Positions 34,610 through 45,500 of a DNA stretch of 64,000 nucleotides are shown piece after piece (positions within the stretch are counted from its first letter, which is position 1; each line of letters starts with the position of its first letter). Source of the DNA: Rotaria sp. Silwood1 (Eukaryota; Rotifera; Eurotatoria; Philodinida; Philodinidae); NCBI GenBank assembly GCA_905250075.1, contig CAJNOP010000650.1:10020-74019 (forward strand), written 5' to 3'. The notes below the pieces were generated by a model. That model was not told the DNA's origin and made no database searches. It saw only the letters and a program-made list of their open reading frames with translations. The translations under genes were made by a program, and so were the position numbers.

Positions 34610-37108
34610 TTATCGACTTCTCTTTTGTACACGTTGAAGTCGATCTGCCGATAGTGTAGGTTTATTATCGGTAAGAAGCCAGCTGGCAGTTTGCTTATGC
34701 ATATATTTTTCATTTCCGTCTACATTAATACGAAAGTATGAATTCGATTGAGAAGCAGGAATTTCATTGAAGATTCGTAATCCTTTAAATTGCGATCTTT
34801 TGTGACCAGAGTTATTTGTTAGTTCATCAGCTTCATCCTCTGAAGAACTTTCCGAAGTTACATCATATTGATCATGAACATTATCTTCTTCTGAATCTGA
34901 TTCATCATCGGAATAACCGTTCCAATTTTCACTAAAATCAGTAGTATGAGAAGTATTTTCAATCTGAACTCGTACATATGTACTCAGTTCATTTAAAGCG
35001 TTTCGATGTTCTCTTACTAAAATTACATCAATACCAAGTACAGATAACATCTTATAAGCATCATCAAAAGCACGATGGATGGTTTTTTCAATCGTATTTT
35101 GTGTTAATATGTTGTTAGAAACATCTAAACGATTATTTATTGACATATCTTTTCTGTGACGTCGCTTATGATGTTTAGGAAATTGTAAAGAACATTCTGA
35201 TAGATTATGTTCATTTTGTCTTTCAATATCTTGTAATACTGAAAGTTTACCAGCTCGTCGGAGAAATTGTCCGACAGTAAAATTCACATTTGATGAGAAT
35301 GTCCCAGACATTGATCTTGTTAGTCTGAATATATTTTCGCACATCTGTGAATTAAAACTTGTTATAGATAGAGCAGATTCAGGCAGATCATGCTGACAAA
35401 CAAGAAGAACAACTGATAGTAATGTGTGTGCATTGATTTCAATAGAATGATAAGCAGCTTTTGTAATAAAGAAAAAAGCTTTATTTTTGTCCTGATATTC
35501 TGTGGAAATTTCTTCCACATCAGTTAACTGCAACCAAGCCCACCAAAGTCGGCAAATGAATACTGTAATCCAACTATGATATATTCGATCAAGAATTGAT
35601 GTACTTTGTTCAATATAAGCTAGTATAATACTACGCAACAGACGTAAGTAAATTTGTGTGGCATAAGAATCAGAAACATTATTGAGAGCAGATAAAACAT
35701 CATCAGTTGAAATTTTAGCACATGAACTGAAGTTTTGTCGGTCTTTTGGATAGACATCCGTTTTTACTAATCCATGGATTAGTTTCGATTGGTTGTTAAT
35801 TAAATCAAAGAGTACATCGACTGATATTTTTCCGTTTCCAATAAACATTGAAGCAGATTGAGAAAGAAGACGATTACGAATCTTGGTGCAGAGGTGTACT
35901 GGATCCTGAAAACAAAAAAATAACTGACGTGTTCGCATGAAGAACCATGAAGACCAGTTCTTTGGTAACTTCACTTCTAGCACATCGTTGCGTTCACTTA
36001 TAGGTATGTTAGGTAGTTTAGCAAAAAATCCTGTAATGAGGCGCATAGCGCGTAAATATTTCGGATCACAGTCCGTTGCGAAAGCAAGAATTCGAATATT
36101 CGAAATCCGAGAACGTTCAAATATCCACAGCCAACGACGAAGAACATCAATTGAGTTAAATTTGCTTGTAATTCCATAAGCTCCTAGAAGAAATGAAGTC
36201 GACGACGATTTAGATATTGTAAGAAGTTCTAACATATGAACGTTTAAAAGATTTGATTTTTCTTCATTCTCGAACCACTCTTTCAATTGATCATACGAAT
36301 CAGTTTGAAAAAATTGTGGAACAGGTACTCCATGATCGAGTGGAGTTGAGAATCCTATGAATGTGTTAGTAGATGCATCATATACCACCTTCTGGATCAC
36401 ACCTGTACAATCTTCGGAGCAGACAGCAAGTTGATAATTGTTTGAAATTTGGAGATCGCTGAGAGCATCATATCGAAATTCACCTTCAACGATCTTTCCA
36501 CCAGCTTTTGTAATAGAACCATCAACCGAAGTGATCGATGGTACTAAACCTGGAAGATTTAGACGAATATATTCGTATGTGTTGCGTCCGCCCATAATAT
36601 ATAATGCTTGAGCAAAATTTTGCACTTTTGTATTATATCGATAATTGTTCTTCGATTTTTTGCTGTTACTGGTAATGTTATTGATCAAGGTATTAAGAAA
36701 AGAATTTTTATTTTCTTCCAACGTATCAGAATTTATTAGTGTATTAGATTGAGAAGAATTATCATCAGATGATATTGTAGTTGATTGTAATGATATATTT
36801 TGAATACTCTTGGCACGTAAAGTCGCAACGAATCGATCTAAATCGATACGTAAGCCTGGTTTGATAATAACTGTGCCATCATCTAGGCATAAGCATGCTC
36901 GCTCCTTTATATCTTTTAGAGCGCTACAATTTTCTTTTAGAAAAGAGAAAATATCATCTTCAACTCCAAGTAATGTTTTAACAGAATCGATAGAAAGCTT
37001 TTCCATCAATTCTTTTACAATGTTTCCACATTTTTTACTTACTAAATCAAAAAAATCTTCACCATGATAAGAAAGAACTTCGTCCGGTAATTCGAAATAA
37101 GAATACAT
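34610..37108 (-). CDS. P-element-like transposase, 832 aa, intact
   Basis: Single uninterrupted frame. Residues 1-105 form an N-terminal domain (start FELPDEVLSYHGEDFFDLV) shared with the neighbouring gene. After a Ser/Asn-rich linker comes FAQALYIMGGRNTYEYIRLN (about 165-184), resembling the HTH-like segment of P/THAP9 transposases. The core then shows candidate catalytic acids in the P order: Asp233 (SEDCTG), Asp346/348 (FATDCDPK), Asp402 in FQDPVHLCTKIRNRL (compare the P-type DxPHLxKxxRN signature) and Glu591 in NSQMCENIFRLTRSMSG, followed by VGQFLRRAGKL. The tail has a basic patch (HHKRRHRK, ~657) and an acidic Ser/Glu/Asp region (~740-770). No Cys-rich THAP finger is seen. Expected to cut and join the 19-bp ends. 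Stop TAA is 676 bp from the left end of the element. Confidence 0.75.
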   Translation of the reverse strand: MYSYFELPDEVLSYHGEDFFDLVSKKCGNIVKELMEKLSIDSVKTLLGVEDDIFSFLKENCSALKDIKERACLCLDDGTVIIKPGLRIDLDRFVATLRAKSIQNISLQSTTISSDDNSSQSNTLINSDTLEENKNSFLNTLINNITSNSKKSKNNYRYNTKVQNFAQALYIMGGRNTYEYIRLNLPGLVPSITSVDGSITKAGGKIVEGEFRYDALSDLQISNNYQLAVCSEDCTGVIQKVVYDASTNTFIGFSTPLDHGVPVPQFFQTDSYDQLKEWFENEEKSNLLNVHMLELLTISKSSSTSFLLGAYGITSKFNSIDVLRRWLWIFERSRISNIRILAFATDCDPKYLRAMRLITGFFAKLPNIPISERNDVLEVKLPKNWSSWFFMRTRQLFFCFQDPVHLCTKIRNRLLSQSASMFIGNGKISVDVLFDLINNQSKLIHGLVKTDVYPKDRQNFSSCAKISTDDVLSALNNVSDSYATQIYLRLLRSIILAYIEQSTSILDRIYHSWITVFICRLWWAWLQLTDVEEISTEYQDKNKAFFFITKAAYHSIEINAHTLLSVVLLVCQHDLPESALSITSFNSQMCENIFRLTRSMSGTFSSNVNFTVGQFLRRAGKLSVLQDIERQNEHNLSECSLQFPKHHKRRHRKDMSINNRLDVSNNILTQNTIEKTIHRAFDDAYKMLSVLGIDVILVREHRNALNELSTYVRVQIENTSHTTDFSENWNGYSDDESDSEEDNVHDQYDVTSESSSEDEADELTNNSGHKRSQFKGLRIFNEIPASQSNSYFRINVDGNEKYMHKQTASWLLTDNKPTLSADRLQRVQKRSR

Positions 37109-37984
37109 TTTTGAATTGATACTTTTGTTTTTTTTTTCTAAAATATAAGCATATAAATAAAACTTTAACTTTTAGATAAAGATTTTGAGTACCTTGTTCG
37201 GTGTAACTTGATTAAATATACCAGATGCAAATGATTTATCGATATAAAAAGAAACACGATCGTGTAAATAAAAAATTGAACAAATCTACAAGTAAAGTAT
37301 AAATTAGACAAATATAAGTATACAAATATAAGAAGAATAGATTATCGTTAATATCGTCTTAGTATTGAAGGATATTTAAGATGCACTGGAATGTTTTATA
37401 GATACGTCTATTTCTGTTTCATGTATATGCGTGAACCGTTATTGAACGACAGATTCGTCCATGAACAGAACGCGAACGAAATCGTTGTTTAGTTACGTGA
37501 CCAATAGATATAAACGTTCAAATATATACATATGTAATATATATAAATGAGGTCGCTGTACATCGTTCAATCGAACAAGTATTTACTATACGAAAAGGAT
37601 GAATGAATGAACAAAAATATGATATGACATAATCATATGATTGAATACATGATATGTTGAGCATTATTTAGTGAATCATTTTCAAGAGAATTATCTAATA
37701 AATAGTTTCACTATATAGCAGAAGAAGTTTGAAAAATTAAATTTTATACGAACGAATGGAAAGTATTCTATTATTATTATCGTATTTTGTAATATTGTGT
37801 AATATTTCTATTTGACTTGATTTCTATCGTGGATAACAGAAAAAAAAATTATGAACTTCTTACATGAAAATAAAATATGTACAAAAAGTACAAAAAAACA
37901 TAGATTAAAACAAATACATATAGTGAATGTCCTATCATAAAAAACAGGTTACTATGTTAACAAAAAAAACACTATAATAGTTCT
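37109..37984. other. Spacer between the two transposon genes
   Basis: AT-rich; holds the promoter of the transposase gene if it is transcribed separately. No repeat or reading frame recognised. Confidence 0.4.
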
Positions 37985-40111
37985 TCATGGACGTGATCGA
38001 ATTTTTCGCGAAGAATCAGTGTACGAAGCGGATTTTGTACGTTTCCTAGATGTCAAACGAGTATTACTATTGTTATTGTCAATACGTGATGAAGATGTCG
38101 TCGAAGTATCGATTGTATCAGTTGCTAATATTTGTTGTTGAGTTGATTGACTATGTTCATTATTTGTATTAGTTGAAATTGATTTTCTTTTTTTTTTCAT
38201 CATCAAACATTTCGATGTTTTTATGTGCTTGTAGTAATTGCTCAAAGAAAAATTAATTCTCTCTTTTGCTAAATTTGTTCGAACTCCACAGGAACATAAT
38301 ATAATAGCCTCTTCAGATCCTTGATTTAAAAATAAACTTAATTTGTAGTCAGTACCTTCCATAAATTTGTCGTTTGAAAGATTTAATTTTAATTTATTCC
38401 TAAGTAACCAATCATCTAGTGCTTGAGTAAGAAAATCATAATGTTTTTTTTTATTCATTTGATCTAAATAAAAATAATAATAGTCATCAATTTTTCACGT
38501 GAGATTCACCATCAAATAATATGCGTAATTCTCATTTATATATATACATTTTTGATGGAACACATTAAATTGCTCTTTTAAAACATTTTGTCTTACTAAT
38601 TCCATCGATTTTATCTCCTGATTGAGAGTATTCATTGAATGAGCCTACATTATCGATAGTAGCAACCAAACAATTTTATGTATATGAAAACTGCTTCTAT
38701 AATGTTATGACTATTCTTACAAGTTTTTCTTTGACGGTGACTGATGCATAATAAATTGATTATTCCCTATAGTAAATTATTTTATCTTGTCAATAATTAA
38801 TTTATTTTTCTTGTTTTTCTCGTATATTTATTTCACTGTGTTGAATATAGAGATAATTCTACCCTCTTTAGGTCACAATAAATAAATGCTAATAGTTAAA
38901 AAGAAGACTAAACTTTGGTTTCATTTTATTATTATGAAAACAAGATTGCATACATTTTTAAGAGAGAAAAATAAGGAAAAAAACAAAAGAGTATGGAGAT
39001 TCACTACTTGAAAACTGCACAAAATTTATGATGTTGAAGGGCAGAAATTATTCGATTTAATACTAAATTACTGAAATAAACAAAGAGCGTCTGTGACAAT
39101 CCCACTAAAATTCTACTGTCATACTTAAATAATCCAGAATCAGCATAAGCACTTGCAGACAGTCCTCATTATTTCTAAAAACAACATCTACAGTTAGTAT
39201 TATTGACGCTTATTTTTTCCAAAGTTACCGTGACTAAAAGTAGAACTTCTTCTGTTACTCATGGCTCCTATTACTTATTTCTTATAATAAATCTTGTATT
39301 ATCCGTCCTTCATTAGCATGTTACATAGATATGTCTGAATTCAAGTCTTATAAGTGTGCAGCTACGCTAAAACAAAATCTCATAGATTACATATCTAAAA
39401 AATATGTGCGAAATCATATATTTTATACATAGCGAAAAAAATTACAGATCACAATAGAATATATGACAGTTGTTCTAACACACAAGATTTATTATAAGAA
39501 TAACATAAAATAAAAATCAAGACTGTACTTAATACTCTCTTCTAAAATATTCTAAAAACAAAGTAACTGTTCAAAATATATGTGACTAAAATTGGATAAA
39601 TTATTGTACCAAATATTTGTATATACAAACCTGTTGTTCCTGTTGCCGTAGTTGGTGATAATGGTGAAGACGTAGGTAGAACTTGTGCTGATGATTGAGA
39701 TGTTAATGTATTATTATTATTATTATTATTATTATCATCGTTTGACGTTTGCTTTGATTTCATTCGAAGTGCAATTGTTTTCAAGTGCTCTTGGTTTTTA
39801 ACATTGAGCAATTGAGTGAAATAACGTAAATTACTTTTACAGCCAGGTTTGATGATGTATCGATTATCGTCCAATAGAAGGCAAGCCTTTTTTTTAATTT
39901 GATCTAATGCTTTGCATTCATACTTCAATATATCAAATATGTCCTCAGTATGAATCAATGAATAAGCACTACGAATTCCTTGTAGTTCAAGTAAGTCGGC
40001 TTCTATGGGACCAGCTAGTTTACGAACTAATTCATAGAAAGATTCATCATATAATGATAATACGTCTGGAGGAAGGACTGTAATGTCCATGTTCAATGTT
40101 GTTGGTGGCAT
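37985..40111 (-). CDS. Transposon accessory protein with zinc-finger-like module
   Basis: Two exons, 40111-39631 and 38463-37985, joined across a 1,167-bp GT/AG intron with matching phase; 319 aa. Residues ~5-110 (LPPDVLSLYDESFYELVRKL to RYIIKPGCKSNLRYF) align with residues 7-95 of the transposase, including the block KACLLLDDN/RACLCLDDG. An Asn/Thr/Ser-rich linker follows. Exon 2 contains CSCG, then SLSNYYKHIKTSKC, i.e. two Cys, one His and one Cys spaced like a BED/C2HC finger, and ends with a basic Ser/Arg tail (SRKRTKS, SRKIRSRP). The catalytic core is absent. By analogy with truncated P-element repressors it may bind element DNA and regulate or assist the transposase; this is inference. 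An upstream Met at 40225 exists but its peptide is hydrophobic and unlike the family. Confidence 0.65.
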
Positions 40112-40497
40112 GGTCGAAAAAAATAGAAATAAGATGTTACAACAGTTTGACACGATGATATGTAACGAAAAAATTGTTAATGAGAAAGATAAATAGAAAT
40201 TGTTATTTTTCTCGTTCTCTAACATTCAACTCGTCCGTCTGTATTGAATATATAGATTGAACGTTAGGATATAAAGAATGCAACATCACACTACTTAAAC
40301 AACTTTATTTTTTAATTTAAATCGATTACAGTGCATCAGACAGTGTCTTTAACCTAAGATTACGAAAAGAAACTCTTTAAGAATGTTGACATTTATATAA
40401 AATCATTACTAGAGTTAATCCAATATTCATCTCTATTGATAAATGATGTGAATTTCGTATTTTCTTCATTAAATCAAGCTTTATCTGCATATTGTCG
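40112..40497. other. Transposon 5' non-coding region
   Basis: Between the accessory-gene start and the right subterminal repeats; presumably its promoter. No distinctive box seen. Confidence 0.4.
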
Positions 40498-40640
40498 TAC
40501 GTATCCTTCGGATTGCCGTTGTATCCTCTGGATTGTGGTGGTATCCTACGTATCCCCACCGTATCCTCTGGATTGTGATGGTATCCTACGTATCCCCACC
40601 GTATCCTCTGGATTCTCCGTATTGTCGCCGTATTCCGGAC
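40498..40640. repeat. Right subterminal GTATCC repeats
   Basis: A 38-bp higher-order unit (GTATCCTCTGGATTGTGGTG, then GTATCCTACGTATCCCCACC) occurs about 2.5 times with little divergence, flanked by looser units. Same strand sense as the left cluster, so the clusters are direct while the termini are inverted. Confidence 0.8.
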
Positions 40641-40647
40641 GGACGGG

Positions 40648-40666
40648 ATCCGCTTTTTCCCCCTTG
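40648..40666 (-). repeat. Right terminal inverted repeat
   Basis: ATCCGCTTTTTCCCCCTTG, the exact complement of the left end. Confidence 0.9.
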
Positions 40667-40674
40667 GAAAATTG
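40667..40674. other. Target site duplication, right copy
   Basis: GAAAATTG directly outside the right terminal repeat, identical to the left flank. Confidence 0.85.
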
Positions 40675-41410
40675 GCAGCTCCTATGCAGAGCACGATGCT
40701 AAGTCACGACATTCGCTTTTTGAACAGAGACCCACTATGGAATTGTACCTGGAACTTTTTTCGATTACAATTCAAAAGAGAGCAAAACAGCAGAAACATA
40801 AATGAATAACTCCTATGATTTTCTTTTAATATTACTTATTTCTTGTCTTTTTTTAACTTGGAGAACTTACGCATATCTTCTGATGCATTCTGATTCCTTC
40901 AAACAAGGTTAACAGAAAAAAAAGAAATTCACAAAAATACTGCACCTCAAGGTGTTTCGCATCTGCCCATATGTTGTTGCTATATTTTAAACACATTTTT
41001 TTCAAAAGTTTTAGAACGTGCCATCTTCGCTAATATCACAGACAAACAATTCAAGAATGAGTCCTTTATGATACGCTTTATTAATATAAAACACAATTTT
41101 TTCCTTGCAAAAATCTTGTAATGTTCTTTTATCCTTATTATTTATATTGTCGAAATTCAAATCATTAGAATAACCGTTTGCTAATATTTTTTTTTTCGAA
41201 AATGCTAAATATTCCTAGAAAATTATACCGCACAGTGCCAGTAAAAGAGTGAACGTAAAGCTGTGGGGCTAAAAATGATAAGAGGATACTGACTGACACA
41301 TCCTCATTCCTATCATTGTACACATCTTCTGTTGTCATGATTCAAAATTTTTTTTCTTTGCTATTGTGATTGAATCATTTTGCTCATATGGAACTCGTTT
41401 ATTAACACAT
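40675..41410. repeat. Right half of a duplicated sequence (copy at 50166-50700)
   Basis: Aligns with 50166-50700, for example GATTTTCTTTTAATATTA with AGTTTTCTTGTAATATTA, AATGATAAGAGGATACTGAC with AATGATAAGAAGACACTGAC, and CTCGTTTATTAACACA with CACATTTATTAAATCA. Some insertions/deletions break it. Confidence 0.7.
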
Positions 41411-41910
41411 TCGGAGCGATGGTACTCATCGGTGGGTCTCACTATATTTTGATTAAAAAATTAATAAAAAAAACCACTTTCTTTTACTTTTCTTAGGCAG
41501 AATGTTACACATAAAGTGTCATATGCATTGTGCCTACTATTTTTCGACTAATTTATTGCACCGAATGATGCTTGTTGAAATAATCAAGAAAAAAAATTGT
41601 CACAATCAGCAGAGAAGAGTTTCATTTTCTTTTCTATCGAATGACTCACTTATCTGGATCCTTGTCTGGTAACAGGAGACTCTTTTCCTTAGAAACGAGC
41701 AAACATTCATCGTGCACAGATATTCGCAGATGTGTGACTTGCCTTGTCAGCACTAGCTATTGTCACCTTCAACAACTAGAGCCACTCAGTATATCATCAT
41801 ATAGGCGTATTGCCATTTTATTCAAACTAGCGAGAACCCGTGCATACTGCACGACAACTTGTTTTTCTTTAGCACACGACCTCAAACCTTTAACCTTTCA
41901 CTCAGTAACA
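41411..41910. other. Non-coding stretch
   Basis: No gene recognised; lies between the duplicated segment and the satellite. Confidence 0.4.
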
Positions 41911-42566
41911 GACACTCAACATTATGTACATAGAAGCCCTACGGCGTGATATCCTTATATCGCTAATAGCCCGTGTAGCCTTACTTCCTTATAACCTTCC
42001 CCTCTTATAGCCTTATCCCCTTTAGCCCTACTCCGTTATAGCCATACATCCTTACTTCACTCTCCCCTTATAGGCTTATCTCCTTTAGCCTTATAGCCTT
42101 ACCCCATTATAATCTTACCTACCTATAGCCTTACCTCCTTATAACCTGATCCTCTTACAGCCTTATTTACTTAAGCCTTCCCCCTTATAGCTATACCTCC
42201 TTACAGTTTTATTCTCTTATAGGCTTACCCTCTTATAGCCTTATCCCTTTATAACCTTAACCCCGTTTTGCCTTACTCCTTGATAGCGTTAGTCCTTTAT
42301 AGCCTTATTCCCTTATAGCCTCACCCCTTATTGTCTTACTGCCTTATAGTCTTACCCCCTTATTCCCTTCCTCCTTTATAGCGTTTCCCCCCTTTTTAGC
42401 GTTACCCCTTTATAGCCTCATAACCTTACCCCCTTATTGCCTTACTCTTTTATAGTCTTATTCCCTTATAGCCTCACCCCCTTATTGCTTTACCCCTTAT
42501 AGCCTTTCCTGACCTTTGATCCGGTACAGACACGCACGTAGACACTGAACATTATATATATAGAAG
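41911..42566. repeat. CCTTATAGCC satellite with flanking direct repeats
   Basis: From 41942 to about 42515 the DNA is made of irregular 9-16 bp units (CCTTATAGCCTTACCCC and relatives, some ~40 copies). It is bordered by two direct repeats of about 26 bp, 41911-41936 and 42541-42566, sharing GACACT.AACATTAT and ATATAGAAG-like ends. The array ends just beyond the 3' end of the ART-TPR gene. Confidence 0.8.
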
Positions 42567-42571
42567 ATTAC

Positions 42572-45500
42572 TCACAGCGAATTGCAATGCTTTTGTACCT
42601 CAGCAAGGTTACTGCGCCACCATTGAAGATCAGGATCATTTGAAGGTAGTGAATTTTGTCCAATCTCAATAGCACGTTCATAAGATGAAAGCGCTTCCGA
42701 ATACTTTTCAAGTTTGTTGTATACTGAAGCGATATTGCTGTAGGCAGTAGCTAAATCTGGATGATTCGAATGGAGACAGTTTTGTCGGATTTTAAGTGTC
42801 TCTTCATACGACTCAAACGCTTTCGAGTACTCTTGCATGTTGTAATATACCGAACCAATGCAGCAGTGTATATTAGCTAAATTAGGATGATTCGAAGAGA
42901 GCGAAGCTTCTCGGATTTCAAGTGTTTTTCGATAGTAATACAGTGCTTTCGAGTATTCTTCCATGTTGTGATATGCCAAACCCATGCAACAGTAGGTATT
43001 AGCCAAATATGGATGCATCGTAGGGAGAGATTTTTCTTGGATTTCAAGTGCCTTTTGATAGAACTCGAGTGCTTTGGAGTACTGTCTCATGTTGTTATGC
43101 ATCGAACCAATGTTGTTGTAAGTAGTAGCCAAATCCAAATGATTTGCAGAGAGCGTAATTTGTCGGACTCCAAGTGCGTTTTGATAGAACTCAAGTGCTT
43201 TTGAGTACTCTCCCATATTGTGATATACCGAACCGATGTTGTTGTAGGCAATAGCCAAATCCAGATGATTCGAAGGGAGATATTTTCGGTAAATGTCTAG
43301 CGTTTTTTCGTAATACCCAAGCGCCGTCGAGTAGTCACCTTTGCTGTCGTATACCTGACCGATGTTGCTATAGATATCAGCCAAATCCAGGTAGTTGGGA
43401 CGGAGATATTCTTGTCGAATTTTGAGGGTGTTGTGAAAACACTCAAGTGCTTTCGAGTACTCGCCCATCTGATTGTGCACCTGACCGATGTTGGTATAGG
43501 TCTCGGCAAGATCTGGATGACTCGAAGGGAGCGAATTTTGTTGGATTTCTAGTGTTTTTTGGTAGAACTGGAGTGTTCTCTGGTACTCTCGTGTACTGTC
43601 GTGTTGCACACCGATTTTGTCGTATATATTAACCGAATCAGAATCGTTTGAAGAAAGAGATGCTCTATGATCGAACTCGAGTGCTTTTGAATACTCTTTT
43701 ATCTTGTTGTGCACGCTACTGATATATTTGTCGATAATAACTAAATCTGGATGACCTTCTGGGAGAGATTTTTGTCGGATTTTAAGTGCTTCTTCAAAAA
43801 ATTCAAGTGCTTTCGAGTACTCTCCCATGTTGCTGTAAAGCTCGCCAATGCTGGTGTAGGTTTTAGCGAAGTCAGGATGCTTTGAAGGAAGAGTTTTTTG
43901 TTGGATTTCTAATGAATGTTCATACAACCCGAGCGCTTTCGAGTATTCTTCCATGTCGTGATGTGTTTCACTAATGCAGCGGTAGATATTAGCATCCTTT
44001 GGACGATTCGGTGCAAGAGATTTTCGTTCGATTTCAAATGTCTTGTCATGGAGTTTGAGTTGTTTAGAGTGTTCTCCAATGTGCTCATGCACTAAACCGA
44101 TGGCGAAATAGGTATCAGCCAAATCTCGATGATTCGAAGAGAGAAATTTGCCTTGAATTTCAACTGTCTTTTGATAGAAATCTAGGGCTGTCGCGTACTC
44201 TCTTGTACTGTCATACACTTGACCTATATTCCTGTAAACCGTAGCTAAGTCTCTATAATTCGAAGGGAAAGATTTTTCTCTGATTTGAAGTGAATTTTGA
44301 TAGAGCTTAAGTGCCTCTGCATGATCTCCTTTTTTGTACTTTATGCCTCCAAGCTCATTATAAAGACGAGACAGTTCTTCCTCATAGTTGTTCGATGTCT
44401 CTTTGAGTAGCTTCTGGTAGATCTCTTCTGCCATGTTGAAGTTTCCCATTGTCATCAGCACTTTACCCAATCGATACCACAGTGTTTCTCCTTGTGTTTC
44501 TTGTCGAATGTGCTCTGTGAGTTGTTTGAGCTCCTGGTCATCATCATTGGTCAATTCGAGATCTACTTGCCAGAGCGAGTCTTCGATATTTTCTATTTCA
44601 CCGATTCGAAATATTGTGTGCATCGAGAATAAAATCTCCTTTTCCGCGTCTTTGAAGTGACTGACATTATCCAAGGAGGCGAATATAGTAGGTATGATTG
44701 TAGTGGGATCAATGGTTATTTTAAATAGAATACCTATTAGAGCAGAATTTTGTCGAGAACTTTCAGCATAGAAAAGAGAAACTTTTTGATCGAGACTGGT
44801 TGATAGAAAATTGTTAAATGATAAGAGCCCACCTTTCTTCACTTGTAGCTTCTCGAAATCCATAGTCGATAGTCCCTGGCCTCGGTAAACTATAAGTTTT
44901 TCTGGCGGTGGTTTGTACAATTGTTCGATTTCTTCGTGAAGTTCTCGTATAAAAGATCCCATTTTGAGAATGATATTGATCTCTTGTAATCGAAGAGCTT
45001 GATTGAGCATGTGATAGATGAAACATTCTCGAGTATACCACCGGACAGCTGAAAACGGTTGATCATCTCGTTCAAATTCATTGATTATGTTCAACTCGTG
45101 GTCTTTTTTAGAATATTGTTCTCGAAAAAAGTCAGCAAGTTCTTTCTTTTCCTTGTTATCATGTTGCATTTCGAAAAGAGTCTCCTTGAGCAACTGTGTA
45201 TACATAAATGATGGATCAAGACAATTCAAATTTCCACTTGTGGCACTGATGGAGATAGAATCATGATTACATTGGTGAATACCTTTTTGAAGTGTTTCAC
45301 AAATTGCATTGATCTGAATGTATACACCTTTCACTTTTGTCCATTCTTTCACCCAATATTCATGTTCTGGCTGGTGCCTACATAGTACATAAATAGAGTA
45401 CAGTTGAGGCATGGCATGAATGCGAGGAACGAGTTGTTGGCCGAAATTACTCGATACAATCATGAAAACATGTTTATCTTTGTTTTCTATGAGAAAGTCA

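Larger units (their letters stand above)
33934..40666. mobile_element. 6.7-kb P-like DNA transposon, complete ends
   Basis: Bounded by perfect 19-bp terminal inverted repeats (CAAGGGGGAAAAAGCGGAT at 33934-33952 and its complement at 40648-40666) and an 8-bp target duplication GAAAATTG on both sides. Just inside each end lies a cluster of short GTATCC-type repeats. It carries two minus-strand genes: an 832-aa P-element-like transposase and a 319-aa protein sharing its N-terminal domain. Because both ends, the duplication and the transposase frame are intact, the insertion looks fairly young. Diverged flanking sequence without the insertion exists at 49890-50700. Superfamily assignment (P) is from motif order and the 8-bp duplication. 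Confidence 0.85.

Noticed and set aside
40436-40805. Frames of 88-105 codons around the right transposon end
   Set aside because: Same cause: subterminal repeats and terminal repeat read as protein.
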